From positions 82,608,715 through 82,672,714 of the forward strand of contig CM077646.1 of the NCBI GenBank assembly GCA_039707465.1: a DNA stretch of 64,000 bases, given 5' to 3'. Source of the DNA: Rhabdophis nuchalis (taxonomy: Eukaryota > Chordata > Lepidosauria > Squamata > Natricidae). Below, one piece after another: positions 62,572 through 64,000 of this stretch. How positions within the stretch are numbered: position 1 is the stretch's first letter; each line of letters begins with the position of its first letter. Under the pieces are notes generated by a model. The model saw only the letters and a program-made list of their open reading frames with translations, was not told the origin of the DNA and searched no databases. A program made the translations under genes and the position numbers.

Positions 62572-64000
62572 AAATTCTTTTGAGTACTATGAAATTTTGT
62601 TTTTGGTGAAATTGAGTGGCATTGCAATATTAAGAACAGAAACTCTTTATCAGATATAGAAAAATAGAATGATTTGTAAATGCTGTATCTCCATTTTCAG
62701 ACCAGGAATTACATTAAGCATAGGAGCCATACATTTGTCACACACAAAAAGCATGTGCCATAACATTGTGATGATAACTCCATTCCTTTCATATATTTGT
62801 GTGGTTTAATAAATCATGTACAAAAAGAACACTATATGGTACATTTTATTATTTGTTCCTGTCTTACTCTCCAATTGATTCCCATGATTTGAGAATATCA
62901 AACTGTCCATTGTTAAAGTCCTTATTATAATTTCAGTTTGAAGCTTCCATTTAGATTTTCTTTGTCGCATGCCAAAAATCATTCAGCTTTCTCTAATCTG
63001 CATATAATTAGCACGTTGATAAGCATGCTCTAAGTGCCTGCAAAAATGTTCGCTGCAACTTGTTCAAATACTCACATGCAATTATGTTTACATGAAAGGA
63101 TACAATGAAGATTGAAAGGAGATTATTAGTAAATAGGCAGTCATATGTTAAAATAGCATGCTATTTTCTGTTCTTTTACTTACATATCATGTTAACTTAT
63201 TTCATTATTGTTCATTATTGTTCATTATTTTCACTATATTACAGAAAACAGGAAGATCAGATCTTTGGATAATTGAAATCACTGCCTGCTTTAAAGAAAG
63301 GGGGAAATTAGAGCTAAATAAGATGGAAATTTGTATGACTACAATTTACACTGTGTTTATCCCAAGCACACGGACTCACACGTAAGCACATGTAAAGCAA
63401 TAATGACTCAGAGTTTCCCTATGCCTGAATTTTTATAGCTAAACAAATACCAGCAGAAATTTTAGGTTAAAACTGCATTTCTTTTCATGTCTATTAGACT
63501 GGACTCTAATTAGTTTATACAGTGGATTGGCAATTTAAATAAGCTATTTAAGACAAAGAACCAAGTTGGGGTTGGTGGGGTATATGTGTGTGAAAATAAA
63601 AGTTTCTATGTATTATTGCAATCCAGTGCAGATTGTAGTGGATTGAAAAAGCGTTCTAGACTTGCACAATGATTTCCATGATTTCCACTGTTAGCAGGTG
63701 AGATATATTCTTAAGCTTTCAGCAGTGAGTTAAGAGAAGGAGAAGGAGTGAGAGAATTATTTTTAGTAAAAACTTAAGACAGAGAAGGCTGGAAAGCCTA
63801 AAACTCTGCATGCATCTCATGAACGTTCTACTTTCCTTCTCTGAATACAGAGATCAATCTTGGGCTGCATGTTAAAGCCTCACTATGAAGGACCATTCTC
63901 CTCTCTTACTTCAGCCCAAAACAAAAGACACTTCAGGAGATATAATCATTGCTGCCTAGTTCCTTTTCCTAAAGCCTTACAATGGCCCTCAGTTCCTTTT
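62572..64000. other. Unassigned intronic sequence
   Basis: No exon or repeat recognised to the end of the window. The next upstream SLC6A11 exon must lie beyond 64000, unless it is too diverged for me to see. Confidence 0.4.

Noticed and set aside
54681..64000. Search for the TM4 exon upstream of the TM5 exon
   Set aside because: No segment with an SLC6 TM4 pattern was found; assumed to lie beyond the window.

Overview
The window is vertebrate nuclear DNA, most likely from a squamate reptile and probably a snake. It contains one interrupted host gene of the SLC6 family with canonical GT-AG introns. Its repeats are typical of squamates: L2, CR1, R4, L1 and Penelope retroelements, tRNA-derived SINEs (one with a Bov-B-like tail) and many short hAT-type DNA elements. 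There is no bacterial gene layout, operon, CRISPR array or phage.

Host gene. Eight consecutive coding exons of a sodium- and chloride-dependent GABA transporter lie on the minus strand. The best match from recalled family sequences is SLC6A11 (GAT-3). In transcript order they are 54546-54680, 16443-16546, 13776-13900, 13447-13559, 12246-12383, 8676-8778, 2760-2860 and 1486-1656. Together they give 990 nt (330 codons) that stay open across every junction, from TM5 to TM12. The upstream exons (N-terminus to TM4) and the last exon (C-terminal tail) were not found and should lie beyond the right and left ends. The intron between the TM5 and TM6 exons is 38.0 kb and holds most of the window's repeats.

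Layout by region. 1-0.65 kb: decayed L1 ORF2 end. 1.2-1.45 kb: a TA-flanked inverted-repeat element ending 36 bp from a splice donor. 3-6.4 kb: three L2 LINE pieces of different ages, one with an open 433-codon reverse-transcriptase frame. 7-8.4 kb: an inverted-repeat element, a LINE tail and a Sauria-type SINE. 9.7-11.1 kb: a 1.4-kb hAT-like element with a large nested foldback. 14.4-15.4 kb: a TA-flanked inverted-repeat element filled with microsatellite. 18-19.95 kb: an ORF1-only L1-type element with perfect 16-bp target duplications. 20-23.7 kb: hAT, L2 and R4 fragments. 24-34.3 kb: hAT MITEs, CR1 tails, a LINE remnant, an iterated inverted repeat and a solo LTR. 35-44.5 kb: L2 tail with a long (ATTT)n run, SINEs, a MITE nested in CR1, a foldback SINE derivative and a Penelope-like element with a GIY-YIG domain. 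44.5-64 kb: mostly unassigned intron with scattered MITEs, L2 tails and SINEs.

I see no multi-gene system. The most notable objects are the ORF1-only L1, the foldback hAT, the foldback SINE family and the L2 copy that looks like a twin-priming product.
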